Shown here: piece by piece, positions 33,141 to 42,400 of the stretch
How positions within the stretch are numbered: the first letter of the stretch is position 1
Layout of the letters: each line of letters starts with the position of its first letter
Source of the DNA: Streptomyces sp. 846.5
GTDB taxonomy: Bacteria; Actinomycetota; Actinomycetes; Streptomycetales; Streptomycetaceae
DNA length: 64,000 bases
Direction: 5' to 3'
Assembly (NCBI RefSeq): GCF_004365705.1
Contig: NZ_SOBN01000003.1
Location: forward strand, 620,001 to 684,000
Made by a program: the position numbers and the translations under genes
Notes under the pieces: model-generated
What the model was told of the DNA's origin: nothing
The model's database searches: none
What the model saw: only the letters and a program-made list of their open reading frames with translations

Positions 33141-34898
33141 TTAGAGGAAGTAGAGGCGGCTGAGGGACACCGAGTCGGCGGCGACGGACTGCAGCAGCTC
33201 GCCGTCGAGCGAGACCAGGCCGGTGGCGGGGTTGACGTCGACCGTGCCGGTGCGGCCGTTGCGCAGCATGTCCCGCGGGCCGATGCCGCGGGTGTTGCGG
33301 ACGGCGACGCGTCGGCGCCGGGTCGGCATGGCGTCGCCGTTGTCGACGGCGGCCTGGGCGACGAAGGCCACCGAGATGTCGGCGGCGGTCGCCCCGTGCG
33401 CCCCGAACTGCGGGCCCAGTACCAGCGGTTCGCAGCGGTCGGTGGAGGCGTTGGGGTCGCCGGTGACGCCGTAGGCGGGGAAGCCGGACTTCAGCACCAG
33501 CTGCGGCTTGGCGCCGAAGTGGTCGGCGCGCCAGAGCACCAGGTCGGCGAGCTTGCCGACCTCGATGGAGCCGATCTCGTGGGCCAGGCCGTGGGCGATG
33601 GCCGGGTTGATGGTGAGCTTGGCGATGTAGCGGAGCACGCGCTCGTTGTCGTCCCCGCCGTTCGTCTCGCCGAAGGAACCTGTGCCGTCCATCGGGCCCA
33701 ACTCGTACTTCATCTTCCCGGCCAACGCGAAGGTCCGGCGCACGGTCTCGCCGGCCCTTCCCATGCCCTGGGCGTCGGAGGAGGTGATGCCGATGACGCC
33801 AAGGTCGTGCAGCACGTCCTCGGCGCCCATCGTCCCGGCGCGGATCCGGTCGCGGGCCATGGCGGCGTCGCCGGGCAGGTCGACCTTGAGGTCGTGCGCA
33901 GAGACGATCATGCCGAAGTGCTCGCCCAGCGCGTCCCGGCCGAAGGGCAGGGTCGGGTTGGTGGAGGAGCCGATGACATTGGGCACGCCCGCCATCTTCA
34001 GCACATTGGGGACGTGCCCGCCGCCGCAGCCCTCGATGTGGAAGGCATGGATGGTGCGGCCCGCCAGCACGGCGAGGGTGTCCTCGACGGACAGGCACTC
34101 GTTCAACCCGTCGGTGTGCAGGGCGACCTGGACGTCGTGCTCCTCGGCGACCCGCAGTGCGGTGTCCAGGGCGCGGGTGTGCGCGCCCATGTCCTCGTGC
34201 ACCTTGAAGCCGGAGGCGCCGCCCTCGGCGAGGGCCTCGACCAGCGGCGCGCCGTCGGAGGAGGAGCCCCGGGCCAGGAAGCCGATGTTCACCGGCCAGG
34301 CGTCGAACGCGTTGAACGCGTGCCGCAGCGCCCAGGGCGAGTTGACGCCGACGCCCCAGACCGGGCCGAACTCCTGGCCGATGATCGTGGTGACGCCGGA
34401 GGCCAGCGAGGCCTCCATGATCCGCGGCGACAGCAGATGCACATGGGTGTCGATGGCCCCGGCGGTGGCGATCATGCCCTCGCCGGAGACGATGCTGGTG
34501 CCGGTGCCGACCACGACGTCCACCCCGTCCAGGGTGTCCGGGTTCCCGGCCCGGCCGATGGCGTGGATCCGGCCCTCGCGGATGCCGATGCTGGTCTTGC
34601 GGATGCCCAGTACGGCGTCGATGACCAGGACGTTGCTGATCACCACGTCGCAGGTGTCGCGGACGGCGGCGGCCTTGAGGTGCAGGCCGTCCCTGGCGGT
34701 CTTGCCGAAGCCGGCCAGGAACTCCTCGCCGGGCTGCTGGGAGTCGGACTCGACCCGGACGATCAGGCCGGAGTCGCCCAGCCGGACCCGGTCGCCGGCG
34801 CGCGGACCGTGCACGGCGATGTAGTCGGCGGGGGTGATGGTGCTGCTGGGCCCGGGGCGGCCGTGGCAGCCGTGGGCGTCGAAACCGCTGGCGGTCAC
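33141..34898 (-). CDS. ureC: Urease alpha subunit, non-canonical flap
   Basis: 585-residue metal amidohydrolase matching UreC along its length. Nickel ligands are all present: H152 and H154 (DTHVHLL), the carbamylated Lys232 with H234 (GFKVHEDMG), H261 (ALHTDGLNE), H287 (AFHIEGCGGGH) and D375 (TSSDAQGMGR). The mobile flap is altered: canonical MVCHHL reads MIVSAHDL, so the conserved Cys is Ser333 and the catalytic His position appears as Ala334. Trp in HEDWG is Met. GTG start after AGGAGG, overlapping the ureAB stop (GTGA). No ureDEFG accessory genes are in the window. Confidence 0.88.
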   Translation of the reverse strand: MTASGFDAHGCHGRPGPSSTITPADYIAVHGPRAGDRVRLGDSGLIVRVESDSQQPGEEFLAGFGKTARDGLHLKAAAVRDTCDVVISNVLVIDAVLGIRKTSIGIREGRIHAIGRAGNPDTLDGVDVVVGTGTSIVSGEGMIATAGAIDTHVHLLSPRIMEASLASGVTTIIGQEFGPVWGVGVNSPWALRHAFNAFDAWPVNIGFLARGSSSDGAPLVEALAEGGASGFKVHEDMGAHTRALDTALRVAEEHDVQVALHTDGLNECLSVEDTLAVLAGRTIHAFHIEGCGGGHVPNVLKMAGVPNVIGSSTNPTLPFGRDALGEHFGMIVSAHDLKVDLPGDAAMARDRIRAGTMGAEDVLHDLGVIGITSSDAQGMGRAGETVRRTFALAGKMKYELGPMDGTGSFGETNGGDDNERVLRYIAKLTINPAIAHGLAHEIGSIEVGKLADLVLWRADHFGAKPQLVLKSGFPAYGVTGDPNASTDRCEPLVLGPQFGAHGATAADISVAFVAQAAVDNGDAMPTRRRRVAVRNTRGIGPRDMLRNGRTGTVDVNPATGLVSLDGELLQSVAADSVSLSRLYFL

Positions 34899-35599
34899 TG
34901 TCCGTCCTCCTGGTACTGCGTCAGATATCCGGTGGCGCGGGCCTTCTCCAGCGCCGCTTCCTTCGCGCCGGGGGCGTCCAGCGGGCCGTCCACCAGGCCG
35001 GCGAAGCCGATGGCGACCCGGGCGCCGGCGATCGGCTGCAGCTCCACCTCCACGGTCGCCCCCGCGTCGAAGCGCACCGTGGAGCCGGCCGGGATGGCCA
35101 GCCGGGTGCCGTAGGCGGCGGCGCGGTCGAAGGCGAGCCGGGGATTGGCCTCGAAGAAGTGGAAGTGCGAGGTGACGCTGATCGGCACCGGCGAGGTGTT
35201 GCGCACCGGCAGCCGCACCGGCGGCTCGGGCGGCTGATAGCCCTCGCCCGCGCCGGGCAGCGCGGCCCCGGGGGCGTCCGGCCCCAGCGATCCCGCGCCG
35301 CGGAACGGGTCGTCGATTACGCAGAGCCTGGTCCCGTCGTCGAACACCGCCTCCACCTGCAGCGTGGTCACCACGTCCGGAACGCCGGGCAGCACGTCGT
35401 CCGCGGTGAGCACGGACCGCCCGGCCTCGATCGCCTCGGCCAGCCGCCTGCCGTCCCGGGCGGCCTCGCAGACGGTGTCGGCGATCAGCGCGGTGGCCTC
35501 CGGCACATTGAGCCGCACCCCGCGCGCCCGCCGCGCCCGGGCCAGCTCGGCGGCGGTGAAGAGCAGCAGCCGGTCCCGCTCGGTCGGTGTCAGTCGCAC
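34895..35599 (-). CDS. ureAB: Urease gamma-beta fusion subunit
   Basis: A 234-residue fusion of the small subunits. Residues 1-100 are UreA-like (LTPTERDRLLLFTAAELARARRARG, LNVPEATALIADTV, DVLPGVPDVVTTLQVEAVFDDGTRL), and residues about 125-225 are UreB-like (VRNTSPVPISVTSHFHFFEANPRLAFDR, RLAIPAGSTVRFDAG). The linker is Gly/Pro/Ala-rich. GTG start with GAGG upstream. It overlaps ureC by 4 bp. A near-palindrome lies 18 bp upstream of the start and could be an operator. Confidence 0.9.
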   Translation of the reverse strand: MRLTPTERDRLLLFTAAELARARRARGVRLNVPEATALIADTVCEAARDGRRLAEAIEAGRSVLTADDVLPGVPDVVTTLQVEAVFDDGTRLCVIDDPFRGAGSLGPDAPGAALPGAGEGYQPPEPPVRLPVRNTSPVPISVTSHFHFFEANPRLAFDRAAAYGTRLAIPAGSTVRFDAGATVEVELQPIAGARVAIGFAGLVDGPLDAPGAKEAALEKARATGYLTQYQEDGQ

Positions 35600-35616
35600 A
35601 ATGCCTCGTCCCGGTC

Positions 35617-35635
35617 TTTAGAACGCCGTTCAAAC
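35617..35635. promoter_or_regulatory. Near-palindrome before ureAB
   Basis: TTTAGAACGCCGTTCAAAC: GAACG-C-CGTTC core, perfect over five-base arms and 7/9 over the full arms. It resembles TetR-type operators and sits just upstream of the ureAB-ureC-aguA operon. The 3-bp gap between GAAC and GTTC rules out a normal LexA box. Confidence 0.4.
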
Positions 35636-35715
35636 CCTCGCTGGCATTGAACCCCGAGGGCCGGGTCGATGTCCAGCAAGGACCCTTCGTGGCGGTGACC
35701 GGACCGCGGTCCGTC

Positions 35716-38700
35716 TCACTCCCGGCGGAGCCGCACCGTCAGGATCTGGAAGGGGCGGAGCGGCAGGGTGAGAGAGCCGTCGTCGCCCGGGGTCAGCGGG
35801 GTCGGTGGGCTTGTGGGGCGTTCGAGGAGGTCGGTGAGGGCGGCCGAGGTCGGGGGGAAGGCGGGGCGGAGGGTGCAGGTGGTGCGGGCGCCGAGGGATT
35901 CGTAGAGGCGGACGATCACGTCGCCGGAGCGGTCGTCGGCGAGTTTGACGGACTCGACGACGGCGGTGGTGGGGCCGGCGAGGGTGATCAGCGGGGCCGC
36001 CGGTGCGGCGGCGGTGCGGCGCAGCGGGAGGTTGAGGGCGTGACCCGCGGCGACCGCGTCGGTCAGGGTGGCGCCGGGCTGCAGGGCGTAGCGGAAGCTG
36101 TGGCGGCCGGTGTCGGTCTCCGGGTCGGGGGAGTGCGGGGAGCGCAGCAGGGTCAGCCGGACGGTGGTGGTGGATCCGTCGCGGCCGATGTCATGGCCGT
36201 AGGTGGAGTCGTTGACGACGGCGATGCCGTAGCCGGGCTCGCCGACATGGACCCAGCGGTGCGCGCAGATCTCGAAGCGGGCGGCGTCCCAGCTGGTGTT
36301 GGCGTGGGTGGGGCGCTGGACATGGCCGAACTGGATCTCGGAGCTGGAGCGGTCGGCGTGCACATCCAGCGGAAACGCGGCCTTCAGGACCTTCTCCGAC
36401 TCCTGCCAGTCGATGTCGGTGTCGACCAGCAGCCGTGGCGAGCCGGCGTCGAGGCTCAGCAGCTGGACGATGCGTGAGGCGCCGAAGGCGCGTTCCACCC
36501 GGACGGTGGCGCTCATCGGGCCGTCCGAGACCACGGTCACCGACTCGGCTGCGGTGAGGTCGGTCCAACGGCGGCGGTAGTGGCGGTCGATGTCCCAGGC
36601 GTCCCATTTGCTGGGGTGGTCCGGGTGCAGCTGGAGCAGGTTGCCGTAGGTTCCCGGGGCCAGGACTTCACGGCTGTCGGCGGTCAGGTCCAGGACCGAG
36701 CCGAGCAGGCCGTCCGGGGTGACCGTGATCCGCAGCAGTCCGTTGTCGAGGACGGTGCCCTCGGGCGAGGAAGCCGTCCGGACCGGGGCGATCCCGTCCG
36801 GGAGGCCGGCGGAGAGGGTGCCGACGGCCAGCGCGGGGGCCTGCGCCCACCGGCCGTCCAGCACCTCGGCCCGGTCGAACGAGGAGGCGTTGAGGACCCG
36901 GTCGCCGTCGTCCGCGTTGCCGGGCGGGCAGGCGGAGGCGATCAGGGCCTCCAACTCCTCCGCCACCGCCCGGTAGGTCTCCCGTGCCTCCCGGTGCACC
37001 CAGGCGATGGAGCTGCCCGGCAGGATGTCGTGGAACTGGTGCAGCAGCACCGTCTTCCACAGCCGGTCCAGTTCCTCGTAGGGGTACTCCGCCGCCGGCA
37101 GGAAGCTCGCGGCCCACAGTTCGGCCTCGCGCAGCAGGTGTTCGCTGCGGCGGTTGCCGCGCTTGATCGCGGCCTGGGTGGTGTAGGTGGCGCGGTGCAG
37201 CTCCAGGTACATCTCGCCGGACCAGACCGGCGCCGCCGCCCCGTACTCGGCCTCCGCCGCGGCGAAGAAGGCCGACGGCGGCTCGACCACCACCCGCGGC
37301 GAGCCCTCCAGGTCGCGGACCCGGCGGGCCCGCTCCAGCATCTCCCTGGTGGGGCCGCCACCGCCGTCGCCGTAGCCGAAGGGGAGCAGCGAGCGGGTCG
37401 CCAGTCCCTTGTCGCTGAAGGTGCGCACGGCCCGGGCCAGCTCGTTCCCGGACACGGTGGCGTTGTAGGTGTCGACCGGCGGGAAGTGGGTGAAGACCCG
37501 GCTGCCGTCGATGCCCTCCCACCAGAAGCTGTGGTGCGGCATCCGGTTGGTCTCGTTCCAGGACATCTTCTGGGAGAGGAACCAGCGCACCCCGGCCAGC
37601 CGGGCCAGCTGCGGGAACGCGGCGGTGTAGCCGAAGGAGTCGGGCAGCCAGACCTCCTCGGTCTCCACCCCCAGCTCGTCCAGGAAGAACCGCTTGCCGT
37701 GCACCAGTTGCCGGGCCAGCGCCTCGCCGCCGGGCATGTTGGTGTCGGACTCCACCCACATGGAGCCGACCGGGGCCCAGTTCCCGGCCGCCACGGCGTC
37801 CTTGATGCGCTGCCAGATCTGCGGCTGGTGGTCCCTGGTCCAGGCGTACTGCTGGGCCTGCGAGCAGGCGAACACCAGTTCCGGATAGTCCTGCGCCAGT
37901 GCGGTGACATTGGCGAAGGTCCTGGCCGTCTTGCGGACGGTCTCCCGCAGCGGCCAGAGCCAGGCCGAGTCGATATGGGCGTGCCCGACGGCCGAGAGCC
38001 GGTGTGCACTTGCGTGCGCGGGGCGCGCGAGCATATGCGCAAGCTGGGCTCGTGCTTCGAGCGCCGTTCCCGGGACGTCGTGCAGGTCCAGCGCGTCCAG
38101 CATCCGCTCCAGCGCGCGCAGGATCTCGTGTCGGCGCGGGTCCTCGGTGCTCAGCTCGTGCATCAGGCCGCTGAGCACCTCGATGTCCAGGTCGAGGTGG
38201 AAGACCTGCTCGTCCAGGACCGCCAGCTCGGCCCTGCCGAGCCGGTAGAGCGGGGTGTCGCCGCCGGTCAGCCGGTCGCCGAGGGCGGTGGGGCGGAAGC
38301 CGTTGCCGAGGATGTCGGGGTTGGCCGCGGCCTCCGCGAGCAGGTCCACCTCTTCGCCGCCGGCCGCCGGAGCGGCGACCGCGATCCAGCGGTTGTCCCG
38401 GTGGATGCCCTTGACGGGGACCCCGTCCCGGTCGTGGACCAGGGCCTCGGCGTTGAATCCCGGCCAGGCCCCGCCGTAGCCGAGGTCGAGCAGGGCCTCG
38501 ACCCGCCGTCCGGCCCAGTCCGGAGGAACCTCGCCCCGGAACCGGAACCAGGTGGTGGACCAGGGCCCGCCCCACTCCCCGCCGGCCTCAAACGGCCGGT
38601 ACTCCGCCTTCAGGGCCTCCTGCACCGGCACCGGCTCGCCCGGGGCGTGCCAGGCCGACACCTGCAGCGGCACGGTCAGCGGATAGCGGGCGGGGTGGAC

Positions 38701-38757
38701 GAACTGCGACACCGCCCGTTCCAGACGGCTTTCCACCATGCGACGGTCGTCATGCAC
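35716..38757 (-). CDS. Glycoside hydrolase family 38 alpha-mannosidase
   Basis: A 1013-residue enzyme of the cytosolic Ams1-like GH38 group. AVGHAHIDSAWLWPLRETVRK near residue 265 holds zinc ligands (HxH-type and Asp), SMWVESDTNMPGGEALARQ holds the probable nucleophile Asp, and FHDILPGSSI a further zinc-site His. The N-terminal 200 residues are the carbohydrate-binding-like domain; the C-terminal half is beta-rich. I use the GTG with AGGAGG eight bases upstream; the longer ORF is unsupported. No signal peptide, so it is cytoplasmic and probably degrades imported mannosides. No transporter is adjacent. Confidence 0.9.
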   Translation of the reverse strand: MHDDRRMVESRLERAVSQFVHPARYPLTVPLQVSAWHAPGEPVPVQEALKAEYRPFEAGGEWGGPWSTTWFRFRGEVPPDWAGRRVEALLDLGYGGAWPGFNAEALVHDRDGVPVKGIHRDNRWIAVAAPAAGGEEVDLLAEAAANPDILGNGFRPTALGDRLTGGDTPLYRLGRAELAVLDEQVFHLDLDIEVLSGLMHELSTEDPRRHEILRALERMLDALDLHDVPGTALEARAQLAHMLARPAHASAHRLSAVGHAHIDSAWLWPLRETVRKTARTFANVTALAQDYPELVFACSQAQQYAWTRDHQPQIWQRIKDAVAAGNWAPVGSMWVESDTNMPGGEALARQLVHGKRFFLDELGVETEEVWLPDSFGYTAAFPQLARLAGVRWFLSQKMSWNETNRMPHHSFWWEGIDGSRVFTHFPPVDTYNATVSGNELARAVRTFSDKGLATRSLLPFGYGDGGGGPTREMLERARRVRDLEGSPRVVVEPPSAFFAAAEAEYGAAAPVWSGEMYLELHRATYTTQAAIKRGNRRSEHLLREAELWAASFLPAAEYPYEELDRLWKTVLLHQFHDILPGSSIAWVHREARETYRAVAEELEALIASACPPGNADDGDRVLNASSFDRAEVLDGRWAQAPALAVGTLSAGLPDGIAPVRTASSPEGTVLDNGLLRITVTPDGLLGSVLDLTADSREVLAPGTYGNLLQLHPDHPSKWDAWDIDRHYRRRWTDLTAAESVTVVSDGPMSATVRVERAFGASRIVQLLSLDAGSPRLLVDTDIDWQESEKVLKAAFPLDVHADRSSSEIQFGHVQRPTHANTSWDAARFEICAHRWVHVGEPGYGIAVVNDSTYGHDIGRDGSTTTVRLTLLRSPHSPDPETDTGRHSFRYALQPGATLTDAVAAGHALNLPLRRTAAAPAAPLITLAGPTTAVVESVKLADDRSGDVIVRLYESLGARTTCTLRPAFPPTSAALTDLLERPTSPPTPLTPGDDGSLTLPLRPFQILTVRLRRE

Positions 38758-38856
38758 GACAGCCACCTCCTGTGGGGTCACCCTCGGCTTTCCCTGGTCA
38801 CCGAGGGCTGAATCGGAGGACGCGCCGGGCTCCGATTCCGGCATTGCCGCTGATAC

Positions 38857-38876
38857 CTTCATCCGACAGGATGAAG
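38857..38876. promoter_or_regulatory. Perfect palindrome between GH38 and SpoIIE genes
   Basis: CTTCATC-N6-GATGAAG, perfect seven-base arms, 100 bp upstream of the mannosidase start and 95 bp before the divergent phosphatase. Size and place suit an operator of a sugar regulator (LacI or GntR type); no such regulator gene is next to it. Confidence 0.4.
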
Positions 38877-38971
38877 CCAAGATAAACGTGAGGATTCACT
38901 GAGTCGCCGACCCACTGTTCAGCGGGTTGCCGACGGCGAGGAATCACCGACCACGACCGGCAGGGAGAGCA

Positions 38972-41209
38972 ATGGCGTCCGCACCCCAGTCGCCGTCGCC
39001 GCGCCCGCCCGCCGACCTTCCGGGCTTCCCGTTCCTGCCGGCCTCCGGCCTGCTGGCGGTGGGCCCCCAGAACGGCGGCGCCGACACCAACGGTGACGCT
39101 GCTCCCGCCTGGCTGGCCCCGGCCATGGCCGCCAACGGGATCGGCTCCTTCGACTGGGACCTGCACACCGACCTGGTCGACGGCGACGACCGCGCCTGCC
39201 TGATTCTGGGCATCCCCCTCGACGACGGGACCGGCCACCGTCCCCCGCCGATGAACTCCGAGTCCTTCCTCGCCATGCTGCACCCCGACGACGCCCCGAT
39301 CGTGCGGCGCCGGGTGGCCAGGGCCGTCGAGACGCTGGGTCAGTGCGGCGCCTACTACCGCACCGTCTTCGCCGACGGCGAGATGCACGCGGTCCGCTTC
39401 CGCGGCCGGGTCCTGGCCGATGAGCGCGGCAGGCCCTCGCACATGGTCGGCTTTGTCTGGGACGCCACCGCTGAGCTGCACAAACGCGTCCGCGCCGACC
39501 ATCTCGCGGTGCTCCGCGAGGAGCGCACCCGCTTCATCAAGGAAGCCGCCCGGGCCTTGTCCGAGGCCACCACCATGAACGACGTCGCCCGGGTCTTCAC
39601 CGAGCTGCCGCTCCCGGGCATCCCGCCGGACGGGCTGATCCTGGCCGCGCTGGAGAACGGCCGGATCCAGATCCTGCGCTCCATGGGCTACGACCCGGAC
39701 ACCGCGCCGCCGCCGCACAACCACGTCCCGCTGGACGCCGACCACCCGGCGGCGCTGGCGCTGCGCACCCGCACCCCGGTGTTCATCTCCAGCCGGCCCG
39801 AGTACCAGGAGCGCTTCCCCGGCGCCTGGGCGCCGGTGGTGCACTCCCGGCACAGCGCCTGGGCCTTCCTCCCGCTGATCGCCAGCGGCCGCCCGCTGGG
39901 GGTGTGCCTGGTCAGCTTCACCGAGGAACGGTCCCTGGACGCCGAGGACCGGACCCTGCTCAGCACCCTCGGCGGCATGGTCGCCCAGTCGCTGGCCCGG
40001 GCCCGGCTGCACGACGCCGAGCACGAGCTGGCCGCGGGCCTGCAGCGGGTGCTGCTGCCGCGCCGGGTGCCGCCGCTGCCCGGGTTCAGCACCGCCGTGC
40101 GCTACCTCCCGGCCGGGACCGGGCTGCAGATCGGCGGCGACTGGTACGACGTGGTGCCGTTGCCCGGCGGCCATGTCGGACTGGTCATCGGCGACGTCCA
40201 GGGGCACGACGTGCACGCCGCCGGCGTGATGGGCCAGCTGCGGATCGCCCTGCGCGCCTACGCCGCCGAGGGCCACCCGCCGGCCGCGGTGATGGCCCGT
40301 GCCTCCCGCTTCCTCGCCGACCTGGACACCGGGCACTTCGCGACCTGCCTCTACGCCGAGGTCAATGTCGACTACGGCGCCGTCTACGCGGTGCGCGCCG
40401 GGCATCTGGACCCGCTGGTGCGCCGCGCCGACGGCAGCGCCGCGGTGCAGCCGGTGGCGGGCGGGCTGCCGCTGGGCATCGACCCCGACAGCGCCTACCC
40501 GGTCACCCGCTTCACCCTGGACCCCGGGGAGCTGCTGCTGCTCTGCACCGACGGACTGGTGGAGACCCGCAGCATCGACATCGACGAGGGCATGGAGCGG
40601 CTGCGCCGGACCATCGCCGGTCCGCACCCCGAAGGGCCGGCCGCCCTGGAGGCGCTGGCCGACCGGCTGGAGGAGCAGGCCGCCGACAGCCATGAGCGGG
40701 ACGACGACATCGCGCTGCTGCTGCTCCGCTGGGAGGGCCCGGCCGAGAACCGCCCCCGGCAGCTGCGCCGCCGGATCCAGCAGGCCGACCTGGCGCAGAT
40801 CTCCGAGGTGCGCGGCGAGCTGCGGGACGCGGTACGGCGCTGGGGCGTCGGCGACCTCGCCGACACCGTCGAGCTGCTGACCTCGGAGCTGATCACCAAC
40901 GCCCTGGTGCACACCGACCGGGACGCACTGCTGACCGCCCGGCTCTACCAGGAGGGTGGCCCGGACGGCCGGGCCCGGCTCCGGGTCGAGGTGGACGACG
41001 AGTCCGACCTGTGGCCCCGGCGCCGCACGCCCGGGGAGCAGGCATCCTCCGGGCGCGGGCTGATGCTGGTCGAGGCGCTCTCCGACGCCTGGGGCGTGGA
41101 CCCGCGCGGCAGCGGCAAGCGGATGTGGTTCGAGCTGATCCACCGCCGGCCGACGGCCGAGGCCGCCCCCGGGCCGAAGCCGGAGGCGGCGCCGGAACCT
41201 CAGCCGTAG
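38972..41209 (+). CDS. PAS-GAF-SpoIIE phosphatase-HATPase signalling protein
   Basis: A 745-residue soluble regulator. Domains in order: PAS-like (about 50-170, with IGSFDWDLHTDLVDGDDRA), GAF (about 190-335), SpoIIE/PP2C phosphatase (about 350-570, with IGGDWYDVVPLPGGHVGLVIGDVQGHD and LLCTDGLVETR) and a C-terminal HATPase (about 600-725, ELLTSELITNALVHTD and SSGRGLMLVEALSDAWG). Phosphatase plus kinase in one chain is common in streptomycetes and acts on STAS proteins in sigma partner switching. GGGAGAG precedes the ATG. The STAS gene 8 kb to the left is a possible substrate. Its 3' end overlaps the convergent DUF2637 gene by 10 bp. Confidence 0.9.
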   Translation: MASAPQSPSPRPPADLPGFPFLPASGLLAVGPQNGGADTNGDAAPAWLAPAMAANGIGSFDWDLHTDLVDGDDRACLILGIPLDDGTGHRPPPMNSESFLAMLHPDDAPIVRRRVARAVETLGQCGAYYRTVFADGEMHAVRFRGRVLADERGRPSHMVGFVWDATAELHKRVRADHLAVLREERTRFIKEAARALSEATTMNDVARVFTELPLPGIPPDGLILAALENGRIQILRSMGYDPDTAPPPHNHVPLDADHPAALALRTRTPVFISSRPEYQERFPGAWAPVVHSRHSAWAFLPLIASGRPLGVCLVSFTEERSLDAEDRTLLSTLGGMVAQSLARARLHDAEHELAAGLQRVLLPRRVPPLPGFSTAVRYLPAGTGLQIGGDWYDVVPLPGGHVGLVIGDVQGHDVHAAGVMGQLRIALRAYAAEGHPPAAVMARASRFLADLDTGHFATCLYAEVNVDYGAVYAVRAGHLDPLVRRADGSAAVQPVAGGLPLGIDPDSAYPVTRFTLDPGELLLLCTDGLVETRSIDIDEGMERLRRTIAGPHPEGPAALEALADRLEEQAADSHERDDDIALLLLRWEGPAENRPRQLRRRIQQADLAQISEVRGELRDAVRRWGVGDLADTVELLTSELITNALVHTDRDALLTARLYQEGGPDGRARLRVEVDDESDLWPRRRTPGEQASSGRGLMLVEALSDAWGVDPRGSGKRMWFELIHRRPTAEAAPGPKPEAAPEPQP

Positions 41210-42285
41210 AGCTGTTCCAGGTCCTTGAGCTTCTGCTCCAGCGAGTCCAGCCGGGGCAGGGTCAGCGTGTCGTCCTCGGCCGACAGGTCGAAGGTCCGTT
41301 CCTCCGGCCTGGGCCGCACCGGCAGCTCGACCACCGGCGTCTCGGTTCTGGGCGTCTCCATCCCCGGCGTCTTGATCCCCAATGTCTCCGTCTCCAGCGG
41401 GTCGTTGCCCGCTATGACGGGCTCCGCGGCCGGCGAGCGTTCGCCACCCGCCGTGCGCGGACCGGCCGACGCGGGCAGCTCCGCCTGCGCGCGCAGCCCG
41501 CGCGACCAGCCCCGGCTGCTCAGCGCCCGCAGCTCGGCGCGCTCATGGCGGGAGGCCCGGCGCTGCTCGTGCCGCTCGATCTCGCGCTGCCGCTTGTCGT
41601 CGCGGACCTCGTCGACGGCCTCGTCCAGACTGCGGACGTTCTCCAGCAGCATCAGCGACCAGGCCGCGTAGGTCTCCCTGGGCGCGCGCAGCCAGCGCAC
41701 GATCCGGATCTGCGGCAGCGGTCGCGGCACCAGGCCCTGCTCGCGCAGCGCCGCCCGGCGGGTCTGCTTCAGCGCGCGGTCGAAGAGCACCGCCGCCGAG
41801 AGCGACATGCCGGCGAAGAACTGCGGCGCACCGTGGTGGTCCACTCCGCGCGGCGCGTGCACCCAGTTGAACCAGGCGGAGGCGGCCGCGAACAGCCACA
41901 CCAGGATGCGCGAACCCAGCGCGGCGTCGCCGTGGCTGGCCTCGCGCACCGCCAGCACCGAGCAGAACATCGCCGCCCCGTCCAGGCCGAACGGCACCAG
42001 GTACTCCCAGCCGCCGGAAAGCCCCAGGTTCTGCAGACCGAAGCCGACCAGCCCGTGGAAGGACAGCGCGGCCGCGACCGCGGCGCAGCAGAACAGCAGG
42101 ACGTAGGAGGCCGAACCGTAGAGTGCCTCCTTCTTGCGGCGCCGTTCCTCGCTCCGTTCCCAGGAGTCGGTGCTCGCGCGTGAAGCCGAGCCGCGCGACC
42201 GCAGCAGGGTCGCCAGCCCCGCGATGAGAAGGAGGCTCGCGACGACCGCGACGCCCCACCCCAGCGTTATGTCGGTAACTCTCAT
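41200..42285 (-). CDS. DUF2637 membrane protein
   Basis: About 361 residues. Four to five membrane helices lie in the first 190 residues (GWGVAVVASLLLIAGLATLL, ASYVLLFCCAAVAAALSFHGLVG, GAAMFCSVLAVREASHG, ILVWLFAAASAWFNWVHAPRG). The second half is charged and helical and ends in a coiled-coil-like LDSLEQKLKDLEQLYG. DUF2637 proteins are widespread in actinobacteria, some on plasmids as Spd-like proteins and some developmentally regulated. The start is at MRVTDI, with only a weak GGGG ribosome site. It diverges from a glycosyltransferase across a long perfect palindrome. Confidence 0.8.
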   Translation of the reverse strand: MRVTDITLGWGVAVVASLLLIAGLATLLRSRGSASRASTDSWERSEERRRKKEALYGSASYVLLFCCAAVAAALSFHGLVGFGLQNLGLSGGWEYLVPFGLDGAAMFCSVLAVREASHGDAALGSRILVWLFAAASAWFNWVHAPRGVDHHGAPQFFAGMSLSAAVLFDRALKQTRRAALREQGLVPRPLPQIRIVRWLRAPRETYAAWSLMLLENVRSLDEAVDEVRDDKRQREIERHEQRRASRHERAELRALSSRGWSRGLRAQAELPASAGPRTAGGERSPAAEPVIAGNDPLETETLGIKTPGMETPRTETPVVELPVRPRPEERTFDLSAEDDTLTLPRLDSLEQKLKDLEQLYG

Positions 42286-42371
42286 GCCCCTGCCCAAACC
42301 TCGGATGCCCCGGCCGGTGCCGAAGTGGGAACCATCCTGGCTCAAACCTGCGGGGCGCATGATGCTTTTGG

Positions 42372-42400
42372 GATGGATACACCGGAAGGGTGTATCCATC
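42372..42400. promoter_or_regulatory. Long perfect palindrome between DUF2637 and glycosyltransferase genes
   Basis: GATGGATACACC and its complement, 12-bp arms around GGAAG. A related GGTATACACACC follows within a few bases. It is 87 bp upstream of the DUF2637 start and 30 bp before the glycosyltransferase ATG. Suits a dimeric regulator controlling both directions, or an RNA hairpin in one leader. Confidence 0.55.

Noticed and set aside
32086-34098. Read-through frame joining agmatine deiminase to a frame inside ureC
   Set aside because: The upstream half is out of frame with ureC; aguA has its own ATG just after the ureC stop, so this is not a fusion protein.
35617-35635. Possible LexA (SOS) box before ureAB
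   Set aside because: GAAC and GTTC are separated by three bases; the actinobacterial box needs four (GAAC-N4-GTTC).
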